Positions 29,142 through 39,342 are shown, counted from the stretch's first letter. The stretch: 64,000 nt of DNA from Vibrio algicola (GCF_009601765.2 NZ_CP045699.1:124001-188000); one strand, 5' to 3'. Made by a program: numbers and translations. The notes: generated by a model not told the origin, from the sequence alone.

Positions 29142-29946
29142 ATGTCTAAACCGTCTCCTTTTGCTTGGATTTCTCAATACTTTGGTGGTTTCTTTTTTGC
29201 TTATGGCGTGTATTTGCCATTCTGGGCATTATGGTTTGCTGATCAAGGAGTGTCTGCCAGTGATATTGGGTTACTCATCGGCATTGGTTTTGCCACTCGT
29301 TGCATTACTAACTTGGTGATCACTCCGCGTTTGCATAAGGTCGAGCATATTATGCCAGCCAAAGCTATGGGCGATGTTAAAGCAATGGCCGGTGATTTAG
29401 TTCTTATTTCTGATTGCGTTAATTCAAGGTTCGCACGCGGAGTATTACAGTTTTAGCGCCATTTATTGGAAGCAATTAGGCATCTCTGAAGCGGTAGTCG
29501 GCTATCTGTGGAGTCTTTCGGTCGTGTCGGAAGTGCTGATGTTTGCTTTTGGCGGGCGTTTATTTGCCAATTGGAGTCTGCGAGCGATGTTTTTGCTGTC
29601 GTCTGTCGGGGTGATTGTACGTTGGAGTGGATTGGCGGTTAGCAGTGAGGTCGGCTTTTTAATCTTGTTCCAATTGTTGCATGGCGTGACGTTTGCGGTG
29701 GCGCACTTTGCCACTATCCGTTATATCCAACAAGCGGATGATAACCAAATGGTGCCACTACAAGCCTTGTATAATGCGATTCCATTAGGTGGTGTGATCG
29801 CGGCAATGACGGCATTCAGTGGTTGGGGTTTCCAATTATGGGATGGCGGGATTTTCTGGGTGATGGCCGCCATGGGAGTGGTCGCATTGTTTATCAAATT
29901 GGATGAACCAAAATCGCTAACCGCTGCACAAATTCCAGTGAAATAG
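29142..29946 (+). pseudogene. Decayed MFS transporter (HcaT-like)
   Basis: The first 73 codons (MSKPSPFAWISQYFGG onward, to about 29360) match the N terminus of HcaT-type MFS transporters, and the frame then runs into unrelated sequence and stops at 29456. The homologous C-terminal half continues in the next frame from LWAMLKQW (about 29368) through an in-frame TAG at 29398-29400, then FLFLIALIQG to the stop at 29946. Compared with HcaT (about 380 residues), some 120 residues of the middle are missing. So there are two lesions: a frame-changing internal deletion and a nonsense codon. The product would have been a 12-helix inner-membrane permease. Confidence 0.85.
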
Positions 29947-30060
29947 ATTGAGGCTTCAGATGTAACACTGCACAATTTAACCTTCATTATATCGAGTTTA
30001 TATATTCGATAATCCGCATGGATAGCGGGATTTAGACCAATTAGAGACAAGGGAACTGCT

Positions 30061-33000
30061 ATGCAAGGATGGATTGTTATTCCGGTATCGCTCGCCTATT
30101 TAGGGGTGCTGTTTTTGATCGCTTGGTATGGCGATCGACAAAAAAACTGGCTATCTAACTGGCGGCCTTGGATTTATAGTCTATCGATTGCGGTCTATTG
30201 TACCTCTTGGACTTTTTACGGCACGGTTGGTCAAGCCAGTGCCAATATGTGGTCATTCCTTCCCATTTACCTCGCGCCGATTGTGGTATTCACGCTAGGT
30301 TGGCGCATTCTGGCTCGTTTGATTTTAATTACCAAACGCGAGCATATTACCTCGATTGCCGACTTTATTGCCGCGCGATATGGTAAATCTCAAGGCTTAG
30401 CCATTACCGTCACTCTTATTGCAGTGGTCGGAATTCTGCCTTATATCGCACTGCAATTACGCGGCATCACCATGGGCTTAGATTTAGTTGCGCCTAATTT
30501 AATGGATATACTGGGTTATCAAGACCTGCAAGTGTCTTGGTTTGTGGTTGGGGTGATGGCGGTTTTTACCATTTTATTTGGTACTCGTCATATTGATAAT
30601 ACTGAGCATCATCGCGGCATTATGATGGCGGTGGCATTTGAGTCTCTGGTTAAGCTGGTGGCTTTTTTGCTGGTCGGTGTGTTTGTGGTGGTATTGATCT
30701 TCAACTCGCCAGATATTTCACTGCCAACTCTGGCTAAGCAATATTATCAGTCGCCCAATATTCCTACCATTGCGATCCACATGCTGCTGACCATGGCGGC
30801 GATCATCTGTTTACCACGTCAATTTCATACCACTATCGTTGAAAATGATCAGGCGCGAGATCTGCATACCGCTCGCCGGGTTTTTCCAATCTATTTATTT
30901 TTAATGGGCTTGTTTGTGTTACCGGTGGCGTGGGCGGGGCAATATTTTCTGCCTGGTACTAGCGCTGATGCCTATGTGATTAATTTACCTTTAGGAGTCG
31001 ATGTCCAAAGCATTGCATTATTAGCGTATTTAGGCGGAACATCCGCGGCCAGCGGCATGGTGATCGTATCCACCATTGCGCTCACAATTATGGTATCGAA
31101 TGACTTAGTTTGGCCATTATTGTTGCGCCGTATGCGTTTGTCGAATGCCAAGCCGAAGCAAATATCAGGCCTGTTATTGAATGTGCGACGCGGCCTGATT
31201 GCGTTGTTGTTGCTGGGGGCGTGGGGCTTTTATCAAGTATTGGATCGAGTCTCATCGTTGTCGGTGATTGGCCTGCTTTCATTTGCAGCGATTGCGCAAT
31301 TTGCTCCTGCGGTATTGGGCGGAATGTATTGGCGTAAAGGCAACCGCAAAGGGGTATACGTCGGATTATTATTCGGTATGTTGGTGTGGCTTGCGACCTT
31401 AATGTTGCAAACTAATATGCTGGCCGGCAGTGAAAAAACCAACTTTTTATTATGGTTATTAAGCCCGCCACAATGGCTACAAAATCTGGATTTGAAAGCG
31501 TCAGATTGGGGTATGGCATTAAGCCTTATCGTCAATAGTGTGGCGTATGTATTGGTCTCTTTGCTCACGCGTTCGAGTTTAAGTGAGCGCTTACAAGCCG
31601 CTTCGTTTGTTGGAACGCCATTGCCAGAAAGTGAAGATGTTAGCTTGTACCAAAGCCGCGTCAGTGTGGCTGAACTTGAAATGCTCGCTTCGCGCTTCGT
31701 TGGACGCAAACGCGCCCGCCACGCGTTTCAATTATTTTGGAAGCAGCAACAACAAACGCTGCAACCGCAACAGCAAGCTTCGGCGCAATTAATTCGCCAT
31801 ACCGAGCGGGTATTGGCGGGGGTGTTTGGTGCGTCATCCTCTCGATTAGTGCTCACTTCTGCCTTGCAAGGGCGCAATATGCAATTGGAAGAAGTCGCCA
31901 CTATCGTCGATGAAGCTTCCGAGTTGTACGATTTTAGCCGCGGTTTATTACAAGGTGCGATTGAGCATATTAGCCAAGGGATCGCGGTGGTGGATAAACA
32001 ATTGCGCTTGGTGGCTTGGAATCAACGTTATCTTGAGCAGTTTGATTTTCCTCCTGGCTTAATCCAAGTGGGCCGACCGATCGCCGATGTGATCCGCCAT
32101 AATGCTGAACAAGGATTATGCGGGCCGGGCGATCCTGAAATACATGTTCGTCGACGGGTTGAGCATTTAGAGCGCGGCACTAAGCACACGTCATCAAGAG
32201 TTCGAGAAGATGGTCAAGTAATTGAAGTGCAAGGTAATCCTATGCCAGGTGGTGGGTTTGTGATGAGTTTTTCTGATATCACCGCGTTTCGCCGCGCCGA
32301 GCAAGCCTTAAAAGAAGCGAATGAAACGTTAGAAGATCGAGTGCAAGAGCGTACTCGGGCATTAGAAAGCTTAAATACTCAATTAATTACTGCTAATCAA
32401 AGTGCCGAGCATGCATCGCAATCCAAAAGCCGCTTATTAGCCGCGGTGAGCCACGATTTAATGCAACCGCTTAATGCCGCTAGGTTGTTTGCTTCATCAT
32501 TAACCGAAACTGCGCAAGAAGATAACACCAGAAAATTCTCCGCCCATATTGAGAGTGCATTGGGCGCCGCCGAAGATTTGATTGGTGATTTGCTTGATAT
32601 ATCTAGGCTGGAATCTGGCAATGTACCGACCGAAATAAAAGCTTTCGCATTGCGCGAAGTGTTAGATAACCTTGATGCGGAATTTAGTGTGTTATCTGAG
32701 CAAAATAAGGTTGAGTTTCATCGTATTCCATCAACATTAGTGGTGAAATCGGATCCCAAATTGCTGCGGCGTATTTTGCAAAACTTATTAACCAATGCAT
32801 TTCGTTATAGTCAAAAAGAAGCCAGCCAAGCCAAGGTTTTACTTGGAATGCGCCGCATTCAACGTGATGGAAAAAATGCCCAAATAAGAATTGAGGTTTG
32901 GGATAACGGTATTGGCATTCCTTATGAGCAGCAAAGTGATATTTTTGAAGAGTTTACTCGGGTCGATCAAAACCGCGCCGACCAAGGTTTAGGGTTAGGC

Positions 33001-33516
33001 TTGGCCATTGCGCGAGGTATTGCTCGTTTGCTGGGTCATAAAATAGAATTACGCTCTTGGCCAAATAAAGGCACGGTATTTTCGGTAACTCTTGATGCTG
33101 CAGAGTTAGAGGAACAAGATGTGATGTCAGCCCCGATAATCCAACATGCACCACTGGCCAATATTAAGGTTTTATGTATTGATAATGAAGCTGAGATATT
33201 GCTAGGGATGCAGGCGCTACTGGAACGTTGGGGGTGCGAGGTCAAAACGGCGTTAAACTTACAGCAAACCTTGCAAGCGATGAAGAAAGACTGGTATCCC
33301 GAGGTGGTATTCTCTGATTATCATCTTGATAATGGTCGTACAGGGTTAGAAATATTGCAGCATTTGCGTAACCAATTGGGAGATGGCTTTGAAGGTGTTA
33401 TCATAAGTGCCGACCGCTCTGATGAAGTGAGCCAGGCGATACAAGCTCAGGGTTTTCAGCTGTTAACTAAGCCTGTCAAACCATTAAAATTACGAGCTGT
33501 GTTAAATCGATTATAA
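30061..33516 (+). CDS. crbS: Hybrid sensor kinase with Na+:solute symporter-like domain (CrbS-like)
   Basis: An 1151-residue kinase. Residues 1 to about 510 form about 13 membrane segments of the sodium:solute symporter type. A PAS region follows at about 625-740 (ISQGIAVVDKQLRLVAWN), then a coiled coil, HisKA with His798 in AVSHDLMQPLN, HATPase with DNGIGIP and GLGLGLAIARG, and a C-terminal receiver with Asp1086 in FSDYHLD. This architecture is that of CrbS, which with CrbR controls the acetate switch in Vibrio cholerae. Its place near actP, acs and a LuxR-type regulator supports that. The symporter domain may sense or carry acetate or a related solute. Confidence 0.85.
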   Translation: MQGWIVIPVSLAYLGVLFLIAWYGDRQKNWLSNWRPWIYSLSIAVYCTSWTFYGTVGQASANMWSFLPIYLAPIVVFTLGWRILARLILITKREHITSIADFIAARYGKSQGLAITVTLIAVVGILPYIALQLRGITMGLDLVAPNLMDILGYQDLQVSWFVVGVMAVFTILFGTRHIDNTEHHRGIMMAVAFESLVKLVAFLLVGVFVVVLIFNSPDISLPTLAKQYYQSPNIPTIAIHMLLTMAAIICLPRQFHTTIVENDQARDLHTARRVFPIYLFLMGLFVLPVAWAGQYFLPGTSADAYVINLPLGVDVQSIALLAYLGGTSAASGMVIVSTIALTIMVSNDLVWPLLLRRMRLSNAKPKQISGLLLNVRRGLIALLLLGAWGFYQVLDRVSSLSVIGLLSFAAIAQFAPAVLGGMYWRKGNRKGVYVGLLFGMLVWLATLMLQTNMLAGSEKTNFLLWLLSPPQWLQNLDLKASDWGMALSLIVNSVAYVLVSLLTRSSLSERLQAASFVGTPLPESEDVSLYQSRVSVAELEMLASRFVGRKRARHAFQLFWKQQQQTLQPQQQASAQLIRHTERVLAGVFGASSSRLVLTSALQGRNMQLEEVATIVDEASELYDFSRGLLQGAIEHISQGIAVVDKQLRLVAWNQRYLEQFDFPPGLIQVGRPIADVIRHNAEQGLCGPGDPEIHVRRRVEHLERGTKHTSSRVREDGQVIEVQGNPMPGGGFVMSFSDITAFRRAEQALKEANETLEDRVQERTRALESLNTQLITANQSAEHASQSKSRLLAAVSHDLMQPLNAARLFASSLTETAQEDNTRKFSAHIESALGAAEDLIGDLLDISRLESGNVPTEIKAFALREVLDNLDAEFSVLSEQNKVEFHRIPSTLVVKSDPKLLRRILQNLLTNAFRYSQKEASQAKVLLGMRRIQRDGKNAQIRIEVWDNGIGIPYEQQSDIFEEFTRVDQNRADQGLGLGLAIARGIARLLGHKIELRSWPNKGTVFSVTLDAAELEEQDVMSAPIIQHAPLANIKVLCIDNEAEILLGMQALLERWGCEVKTALNLQQTLQAMKKDWYPEVVFSDYHLDNGRTGLEILQHLRNQLGDGFEGVIISADRSDEVSQAIQAQGFQLLTKPVKPLKLRAVLNRL

Positions 33517-33530
33517 AAAGAGTATTTATT

Positions 33531-33782
33531 ATGGGTGAGTTTCAAACCAAACAAGGCGTCTTAGTCGAGATTTATCAAGGAATGGTTCGCCTTGCAATGG
33601 GCGGTTTAGTGGTTAGTAGTCAGGTTGATAAAGTGCAAGCACTGACGATTCAAAACGCTTATGATGGCGATAATCGTTTCTACCTTGCGGTGGATGAAGC
33701 CAATGTGTTTCTGTTTTTAGACAGCTTAAAAGAATTAGAAGACCTTGCCAAAGTGCTAGGTTTGGAAGTACAAAAAGCCTAG
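33531..33782 (+). CDS. Conserved small protein downstream of crbS, 83 residues
   Basis: An 83-residue soluble protein, MGEFQTKQGVLVEIYQG at the N terminus and LKELEDLAKVLGLEVQKA at the C terminus, with an alternating beta pattern in the first 60 residues. It has no signal or membrane segment and no family I can name. It starts 14 bases after crbS with a weak ribosome site (AAAGAGTAT) and is followed by a strong terminator, so it is almost certainly co-transcribed with the kinase. A regulatory or accessory role to the kinase is inference from position only. Confidence 0.75.
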   Translation: MGEFQTKQGVLVEIYQGMVRLAMGGLVVSSQVDKVQALTIQNAYDGDNRFYLAVDEANVFLFLDSLKELEDLAKVLGLEVQKA

Positions 33783-33818
33783 TTCCATTACGATGCGATA
33801 AATAGATAAATAAATAGC

Positions 33819-33851
33819 AAAAGCCCGAACCATGATGATTCGGGCTTTGTT
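33819..33851. terminator. Terminator after the crbS unit
   Basis: AAAGCCCGAA and TTCGGGCTTT pair perfectly over 10 bp with a 9-base loop. The flanks are A-rich on the left and T-rich on the right, so it may also serve minus-strand transcription from the actP side. Confidence 0.85.
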
Positions 33852-33915
33852 GTATTTGATGCTCTAACAACCTATTTTCTTTAAGAGCTGATGCTTAAAA
33901 ACTTACGTTTAGCTT

Positions 33916-33969
33916 ATGTTTTAAGTGTCTATGTTCTAAGTGCCTATGTTCTAAGTGCCTATGTTTAAG
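33916..33969. repeat. 15-bp tandem repeat, about 3.5 copies
   Basis: The unit ATGTTCTAAGTGCCT is repeated exactly at 33931 and 33946, with a diverged copy (ATGTTTTAAGTGTCT) at 33916 and a partial copy at 33961. It lies between the convergent crbS unit and the actP-like gene, starting 27 bases before the actP stop. Confidence 0.85.
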
Positions 33970-33995
33970 AATTAGGCTTAGTGCATCATATTGTA

Positions 33996-35699
33996 TTAAT
34001 GATCGTGTGCTTCACCGGCTCCTTTCGGGAAACGGATAGACTCAACCATGTCTTGTACATCTTTTGGTACTTCTGCGGTAAATTTATTCACCACAATCGA
34101 GACTACGAAGTTCAAACACATACCAAGCGTACCAATGCCTTCAGGACTAATTCCGAAGAACCAGTTATCCGGCGTGCTTGCGGCTGGGTTAATAAACTTA
34201 AAGTAAATAATGTAGGCAGCGGTAAAGATAATACCGACAACCATACCGGCAATCGCGCCTTCCTTGTTCATCTTCTTATAGAAAATACCTAAGATGATGG
34301 CAGGGAAGAAGGAGGCGGCGGCAAGTCCGAACGCGAAGGCAACCACCTGTGCCACAAAGCCTGGTGGGTTAATACCTAAGTAACCCGCTCCGACAATAGC
34401 AACCGCAGCGGCTATCCGCGCATACATCAGTTCCTCTTTATCGGTCATATTGGGTTTCAAGCCTTTCTTCAACAAGTCATGTGAAATCGAGGTTGAGATA
34501 ACCAATAATAAACCTGCAGCGGTTGATAGCGCAGCGGCTAAGCCACCGGCAGCCAGTAATGCTACGACCCAGTTTGGCAGTTTCGCCAGTTCAGGAGAAG
34601 CTAATACAATGATATCGCGGTTAATGTTCATCTCATTACGTTCATCGCCAGAGTAGAACATCTTGCCATCACCGTTTTTATCTTCCCAAGACACTAACCC
34701 TGTGCTTTCCCAGTTCTGATACCAGCTTGGAGCATTTTCTGCCGTAACACCTTTAAGATCAGGGCCATTAATGGTTTCAATCAGGTTAACACGAGCAAAT
34801 GACGCAACAGCAGGGGCTGTGGTGTAAAGTAGAGAAATAAACAGTAACGCCCAACCGGCTGAAATTCGTGCATCTTTTACGCGAGGAACGGTAAAGAAGC
34901 GAATAATAACGTGTGGTAAACCAGCAGTACCCACCATAAGAGCGGCAGTAATAAAGAATACATCAACCGTGCTTTTCGAGCCGTCAATATAGGAATTAAA
35001 ACCGAGTTCTTGAGTTAAACCTTCAAGTTTATCCATCAAGTAGACATCGGAACCTGAAATGGTTGAACCCATACCTATTTGTGGAAATACGCTGCCTGTC
35101 ATCATAATGGAAGTGAAAACGGCTGGAACCAGGAACGCAAAAATAAGTACACAGAATTGAGCAACTTGGGTATAGGTAATGCCTTTCATGCCGCCAAGAA
35201 CCGCATAGAAGAACACAATTGCCATACCAATGATGATACCAAGGTTAATATCCACCTCTAAGAAACGAGAGAATACCACGCCTACACCACGCATTTGACC
35301 TGCTACATACGTAAAGGATACGAAGATGGCACAGAAGATAGCCACCATGCGAGCGGTACTTGAGTAGTAACGATCACCAATGAAATCAGGCACAGTAAAT
35401 TTGCCGAATTTTCGGAGGTATGGGGCTAAACATAATGCCAGCAGTACATAACCGCCAGTCCAACCCATTAGGTAAACCGAACCGTCGTAACCGGCAAATG
35501 AGATAATACCCGCCATTGAAATAAATGATGCTGCTGACATCCAATCGGCTGCGGTGGCCATACCATTCGCGACAGGGTGGACACCACCACCTGCAACATA
35601 AAACTCACTGGTTGATCCGGCGCGAGCCCAAATGGCGATACCGATATATAAAGTAAAAGTAATACCGACGAGAATAAACGTCCACGTTTGGATTTCCAT
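33996..35699 (-). CDS. actP: Sodium:solute (acetate) symporter, ActP-like
   Basis: A 567-residue permease of the sodium:solute symporter family with about 13 membrane segments. The N-terminal sequence FYVAGGGVHPVANGMATAADWMSAASF in outline is that of ActP-like acetate or short-chain-acid carriers of the type partnered with DUF4212 proteins. A polar insertion near residues 285-350 (DKNGDGKMFYSGDERNEM) is typical of this subgroup. It follows the DUF4212 gene by 13 bases. Acetate is the likely substrate given acs and the CrbSR-type system nearby, but lactate or another acid cannot be excluded. Confidence 0.85.
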   Translation of the reverse strand: MEIQTWTFILVGITFTLYIGIAIWARAGSTSEFYVAGGGVHPVANGMATAADWMSAASFISMAGIISFAGYDGSVYLMGWTGGYVLLALCLAPYLRKFGKFTVPDFIGDRYYSSTARMVAIFCAIFVSFTYVAGQMRGVGVVFSRFLEVDINLGIIIGMAIVFFYAVLGGMKGITYTQVAQFCVLIFAFLVPAVFTSIMMTGSVFPQIGMGSTISGSDVYLMDKLEGLTQELGFNSYIDGSKSTVDVFFITAALMVGTAGLPHVIIRFFTVPRVKDARISAGWALLFISLLYTTAPAVASFARVNLIETINGPDLKGVTAENAPSWYQNWESTGLVSWEDKNGDGKMFYSGDERNEMNINRDIIVLASPELAKLPNWVVALLAAGGLAAALSTAAGLLLVISTSISHDLLKKGLKPNMTDKEELMYARIAAAVAIVGAGYLGINPPGFVAQVVAFAFGLAAASFFPAIILGIFYKKMNKEGAIAGMVVGIIFTAAYIIYFKFINPAASTPDNWFFGISPEGIGTLGMCLNFVVSIVVNKFTAEVPKDVQDMVESIRFPKGAGEAHDH

Positions 35700-35712
35700 A
35701 TCTTATGCTCCC

Positions 35713-35979
35713 TTAGTCTTCCTGAACGTTGTATTTTTTATCTAACGCATTCATACGCGCTACATACACGAAGATTAGCACCACAAAGGTATAAATCGAC
35801 CCCTGCTGAGCAAACCAGAACCCTAATTTGAAACCGGCAAATTGGATGGTATTGAGTGCATCGACAAATAAAATGCCAGCACAATAAGACACCACAAACC
35901 AAATCGTCAGTAGTGTCGCCATGATCCCTAGATTTTCTTTCCAGTAAGCTTGGGCATGTGTGTCTGATTCAAACGCCAT
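35713..35979 (-). CDS. DUF4212 small symporter subunit
   Basis: An 88-residue protein with two hydrophobic segments (about 18-40 and 55-75), matching the DUF4212 family of small subunits that accompany large sodium:solute symporters. The end MNALDKKYNVQED is charged and cytoplasmic. It is the first gene of the two-gene symporter unit. The 298 bases upstream, to crbR, contain a hairpin and short direct repeats near crbR and presumably the symporter promoter, for which I see no clear consensus. Confidence 0.85.
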   Translation of the reverse strand: MAFESDTHAQAYWKENLGIMATLLTIWFVVSYCAGILFVDALNTIQFAGFKLGFWFAQQGSIYTFVVLIFVYVARMNALDKKYNVQED

Positions 35980-36183
35980 AGCCGCTCTCCTTTTGTTTTG
36001 CTTATTGATTCACTACAGATGCAGTGATCGAATTTATTAAATATGGGTGAAGAAATTTGTTAATAAAAAGTTACAACAAAACAATAGCAGTGCTGGGGGA
36101 GTGCGGCTTTTCAACTTTAGTCGGGCAATAAAAGGTGAGCTATAAGACGTTGAGGGCATTTTTGTGAAGTGGGTTGGAATAAT

Positions 36184-36214
36184 TTAGCCTAGCTCGAAAA
36201 GGAAGCTAGGCTAA
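36184..36214 (-). terminator. Hairpin after crbR
   Basis: TTAGCCTAGCT and AGCTAGGCTAA form a perfect 11-bp stem with a 9-base loop. On the minus strand it is followed by AAATTATT, a weak T-tract. The 15-base sequence TAGGCTAAGGTCTAA occurs twice next to it (36207 and 36228). Confidence 0.6.
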
Positions 36215-36277
36215 GGTCTAATGCTATTAGGCTAAGGTCTAAGGTGTGAAAAGGCAGAATTTTGTGTGTGAGGGGAA

Positions 36278-36922
36278 TTAATTCTGCGTTTCAAGTTGTT
36301 GCAATAAGATCACCGCTTGAGTTCGGTTTTTAACATCGAGCTTGCGGAAGATAGCCGTCATGTGCGCTTTAATTGTGGCTTCCGAGACATTAAGCTCATA
36401 AGCAATTTGTTTATTTAACAGTCCATCAGATAACATCCCGAGCACTTTATATTGCTGCGGAGTAAGCGCCGCCAGTTTTTGGCTTAAGTTATTGCACGCT
36501 TCGTTATTTTGAATAAGGCCTTCAGGAAAGAAAGGGTCGCCATTGAGCACTTGATTAAGCGCGCGATTAAGCTCACGCATATCACTCGACTTTGGTATAA
36601 AGCCGAAAGCACCGTGGCTTTTTACTTGGCTCACTACACTCGACTCTTCACTGGCAGAAATGACAACAATCGGCATATCAGGGTATTCCGATCGCAATTG
36701 GATCAGGCCCGACATGCCATTCGAACCGGGCATTTTTAAATCTAATAATAATAGATCGGGCTCATCGACTTTTTTAAGTAGTGTGAGCAAGGCGTCGAGT
36801 GAATCCGCTTCAAATAAGTTAGCACCACTGATCGCCATGTGAATTGACTGAAATAGTGCATTGCGAAAAAGCGGGTGATCATCGGCGATGACGATATTGT
36901 ATGTCGAATCCATGACAGACAT
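36278..36922 (-). CDS. crbR: LuxR/NarL-family response regulator (CrbR-like)
   Basis: A 214-residue regulator. The receiver domain has DDHPLFRNAL near the N terminus and the phospho-acceptor Asp61 in LLLLDLKMPG. The C-terminal LuxR-type helix-turn-helix reads LTPQQYKVLGMLSDGLLNKQIA, then VSEATIKAHMTAIFRKL. CrbR of Vibrio cholerae has this build and activates acs, and the neighbouring symporter genes and CrbS-like kinase support the match. The first ATG is used; a second Met four codons in would also work. Confidence 0.8.
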   Translation of the reverse strand: MSVMDSTYNIVIADDHPLFRNALFQSIHMAISGANLFEADSLDALLTLLKKVDEPDLLLLDLKMPGSNGMSGLIQLRSEYPDMPIVVISASEESSVVSQVKSHGAFGFIPKSSDMRELNRALNQVLNGDPFFPEGLIQNNEACNNLSQKLAALTPQQYKVLGMLSDGLLNKQIAYELNVSEATIKAHMTAIFRKLDVKNRTQAVILLQQLETQN

Positions 36923-37098
36923 TCCATTTACTGTTTGTTAACAATAAATTCATTATCTGCGTGTTTATCGCTGCACTCAACTGGCTATGTGCAAAAACCT
37001 GAAGCATATCCGACTTTTGTCTATATTTAATACAGAATTGCACCGCCTAGTTGCTAGAATTGTGAGTTGCTAGAGCTAGGGTTGCTAGAAAGTAAAAG

Positions 37099-38991
37099 TT
37101 AATGGTTAGGCGCTAAGCCATTCTTGGTTAAGTGGCTAAGAAAATTGGCCGCATCCATAAACCCAGTAATGCGCGCGCTAGTCACATGCTTGCCTTGCGC
37201 ATCCCAAAACTCAATCGTCGGCAGGCCAAGCACTTTCATTTTTTCCATTAAGGCAATATCTTGCGGATTAGCATTAGTCACATCGGCTTGTAATAGCACC
37301 ATGTTTTGCAGCTTGGCGGCCACTTGTGGGTTATGAAAGGTGTATTTCTCAAACTCTTTACATGCCACGCACCAATCGGCGTAATAATCAAACATCACCG
37401 GTTTACCCGCTTGTTTTGCCAGTAACAATTGTTGGTCGAGATCTGCCACGGTATGAATGCGAACAAACTCGACTTGCACCTTATCTTGTTGTTGGCTTAC
37501 GGTATTGCCCAGCGGATTAAAACCAAACGCTTGTAAGCCAGTAATAAAGGCAAGCATTAAACCCAGCATCGCAATAATACTGGTGATGCTTTGTGCCCAA
37601 GAGCCGGCTTTAATGAATTGACGGATATGGTATAGCCAAGCAAACGCGACTAACCCCAATCCTGACCAAAGCAATTCAACCCAAAATACTGGCAGAATGC
37701 GTTCGAGTAAGAAAATCGGCGCGGCCAGTAAAATAAAGCCAAATAGCATCTTAACTTTATTCATCCATTCACCGGCTTTCGGCAATAGTTTATTACCAAA
37801 CACCGCCACACAAATCAGTGGGATCCCCATGCCAATCGCCAACGCATACAAGGCAATTGCACCTGTGATTAAATCGCCACTTTGCGCCACATAAAGCAGA
37901 GCGCCAGACAGTGGTGCAGTCGTGCAAGGCGAGCACACTAAGCCAGAAATAATGCCCATCGCAAATACCCCGATGAGGTTGCCGCCTTGTTGTTTATTAC
38001 TTTGTTCATTGAGCCAAGTTTGCATCCGGCTAGGCAGTTGAATGGTGTAAACCCCAAACATCGACATAGCAAGCAGCACAAATAACACACTTAACCCGAT
38101 CAATACCACAGGAGCTTGTAGCGCCGCTTGAAACTGCACCCCAAGTGAGGCCACCACTAAGCCAAGCAGCATGTAAGTGAGTGCCATACCTTGCACATAC
38201 ACAAACGATAATTTAAACGCTTTGCCAGCCGAAAGTTTGCCGCCACCTAAAACAATGCCAGTTAAAATTGGGTACATTGGCAGCACGCAAGGGGTAAAGG
38301 CCAGCCCTATGCCTAATGCTAAAAATAAGAAAGGTGTCCACCAATGTTGTGATAATTGCGCCGCAATACCGGCATCTTCAGAATGATTGGCTGCTGGTTG
38401 AGTCGTTACGGGTTGATTTACGACTGCCGGAGTTGATGATGTTTGAGTCGCTGAAGCTTGAGTTTGCTCTGAATGAGCGTTCGCAGTCTGATTATTTGTA
38501 GTTTGATTAGTATTCAGTGCATCGAGCGGGATGACGCGGGTTTCGGGTGGATAACAAAATCCAGTGGTGGCACAGCCTTGATATTGCACGATCAGCTGAC
38601 CTTTATCACCGACTTGTTGTAGTGGGATCTCAACGCTAACGGGTTGTTTAAATACATGCACATCACCAAAAAACTCATCATGGTGAAACTCACCTTCAGG
38701 CATGATCGCATCGGCAATTTTTGCGTCTTTAGTGCTAAACGAGAAACGCTCTTTATATAAGTAATAGCCATCTTTGATCTGCCAATCGAGCTTAACCTTA
38801 TTGCCTTGTTGAATAAAATTAAAAGGGAAAGCTTGGTCAACCGGCACAAAACGATGATCATTCGCGGGCGCTGCAGAAAAGGCGGCTAAAGGTGCATCGA
38901 CCGAATCAAAATTAGCGGCGAGGCTGGACGTGCTCAGCAATAAGGTGAGTAGGCTGGTAAAAAATAGCGAAACCGCGCGCAAAGAAAACAT
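37099..38991 (-). CDS. dsbD: Thiol:disulfide interchange protein DsbD
   Basis: A 630-residue inner-membrane electron carrier that passes reducing power from thioredoxin to periplasmic DsbC, DsbG and CcmG. It has a signal peptide (residues 1-25, ending SLAA), a periplasmic alpha domain with [14 protein letters not shown], eight membrane segments (about 220-500) with the CTTAP and FTPCVLPM cysteines, and a C-terminal thioredoxin-like domain with WCVAC (Cys541 and Cys544). All catalytic cysteines are present. A Ser/Thr/Gln-rich linker near residues 160-205 makes it a little longer than E. coli DsbD. Confidence 0.95.
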   Translation of the reverse strand: MFSLRAVSLFFTSLLTLLLSTSSLAANFDSVDAPLAAFSAAPANDHRFVPVDQAFPFNFIQQGNKVKLDWQIKDGYYLYKERFSFSTKDAKIADAIMPEGEFHHDEFFGDVHVFKQPVSVEIPLQQVGDKGQLIVQYQGCATTGFCYPPETRVIPLDALNTNQTTNNQTANAHSEQTQASATQTSSTPAVVNQPVTTQPAANHSEDAGIAAQLSQHWWTPFLFLALGIGLAFTPCVLPMYPILTGIVLGGGKLSAGKAFKLSFVYVQGMALTYMLLGLVVASLGVQFQAALQAPVVLIGLSVLFVLLAMSMFGVYTIQLPSRMQTWLNEQSNKQQGGNLIGVFAMGIISGLVCSPCTTAPLSGALLYVAQSGDLITGAIALYALAIGMGIPLICVAVFGNKLLPKAGEWMNKVKMLFGFILLAAPIFLLERILPVFWVELLWSGLGLVAFAWLYHIRQFIKAGSWAQSITSIIAMLGLMLAFITGLQAFGFNPLGNTVSQQQDKVQVEFVRIHTVADLDQQLLLAKQAGKPVMFDYYADWCVACKEFEKYTFHNPQVAAKLQNMVLLQADVTNANPQDIALMEKMKVLGLPTIEFWDAQGKHVTSARITGFMDAANFLSHLTKNGLAPNH

Positions 38992-39279
38992 AAAAGGTAA
39001 TTATTCCATTAAAAGTGATGTTTTTATTTCATTCGATAATCTATCAACTTGAACATGCCGAAAAACGCTATTCCATCCATGGGCGCTTGAGAAAAGAGCC
39101 TCTGCGCTCTTTGTCACTTTTCTTTATGCTCAATATTGAGAGCTCATATTATGACTCAATTAATATTGTTAATGACTCTGACCACAGTTAAGCGAATTGG
39201 TTGCCAGTGGTGAGTTTTGATATGGCAAGAAGTATATCAGAAGAGGCGAAGCGGGTTGAATGACAAGTGTGACAAAACG

Positions 39280-39342
39280 AAAAAAAGGCTTCCTTCTCTA
39301 TGCTAACGAATGACATCGCAGATAAGAGAAAGGTCGCCTTTT
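39280..39342. terminator. Long hairpin downstream of aceA
   Basis: AAAAGGC(TT)CCTTCTCT pairs with AGAGAAAGG(TC)GCCTTTT over a 63-base span, with A and T runs at the outer ends. It lies about 80 bases after the aceA stop and probably terminates aceA. Confidence 0.6.

Noticed and set aside
39093..39112. AAAGAGC/GCTCTTT hairpin upstream of dsbD as a terminator
   Set aside because: Short stem without a T-run, in a leader region; the longer hairpin at 39280-39342 explains aceA termination better.
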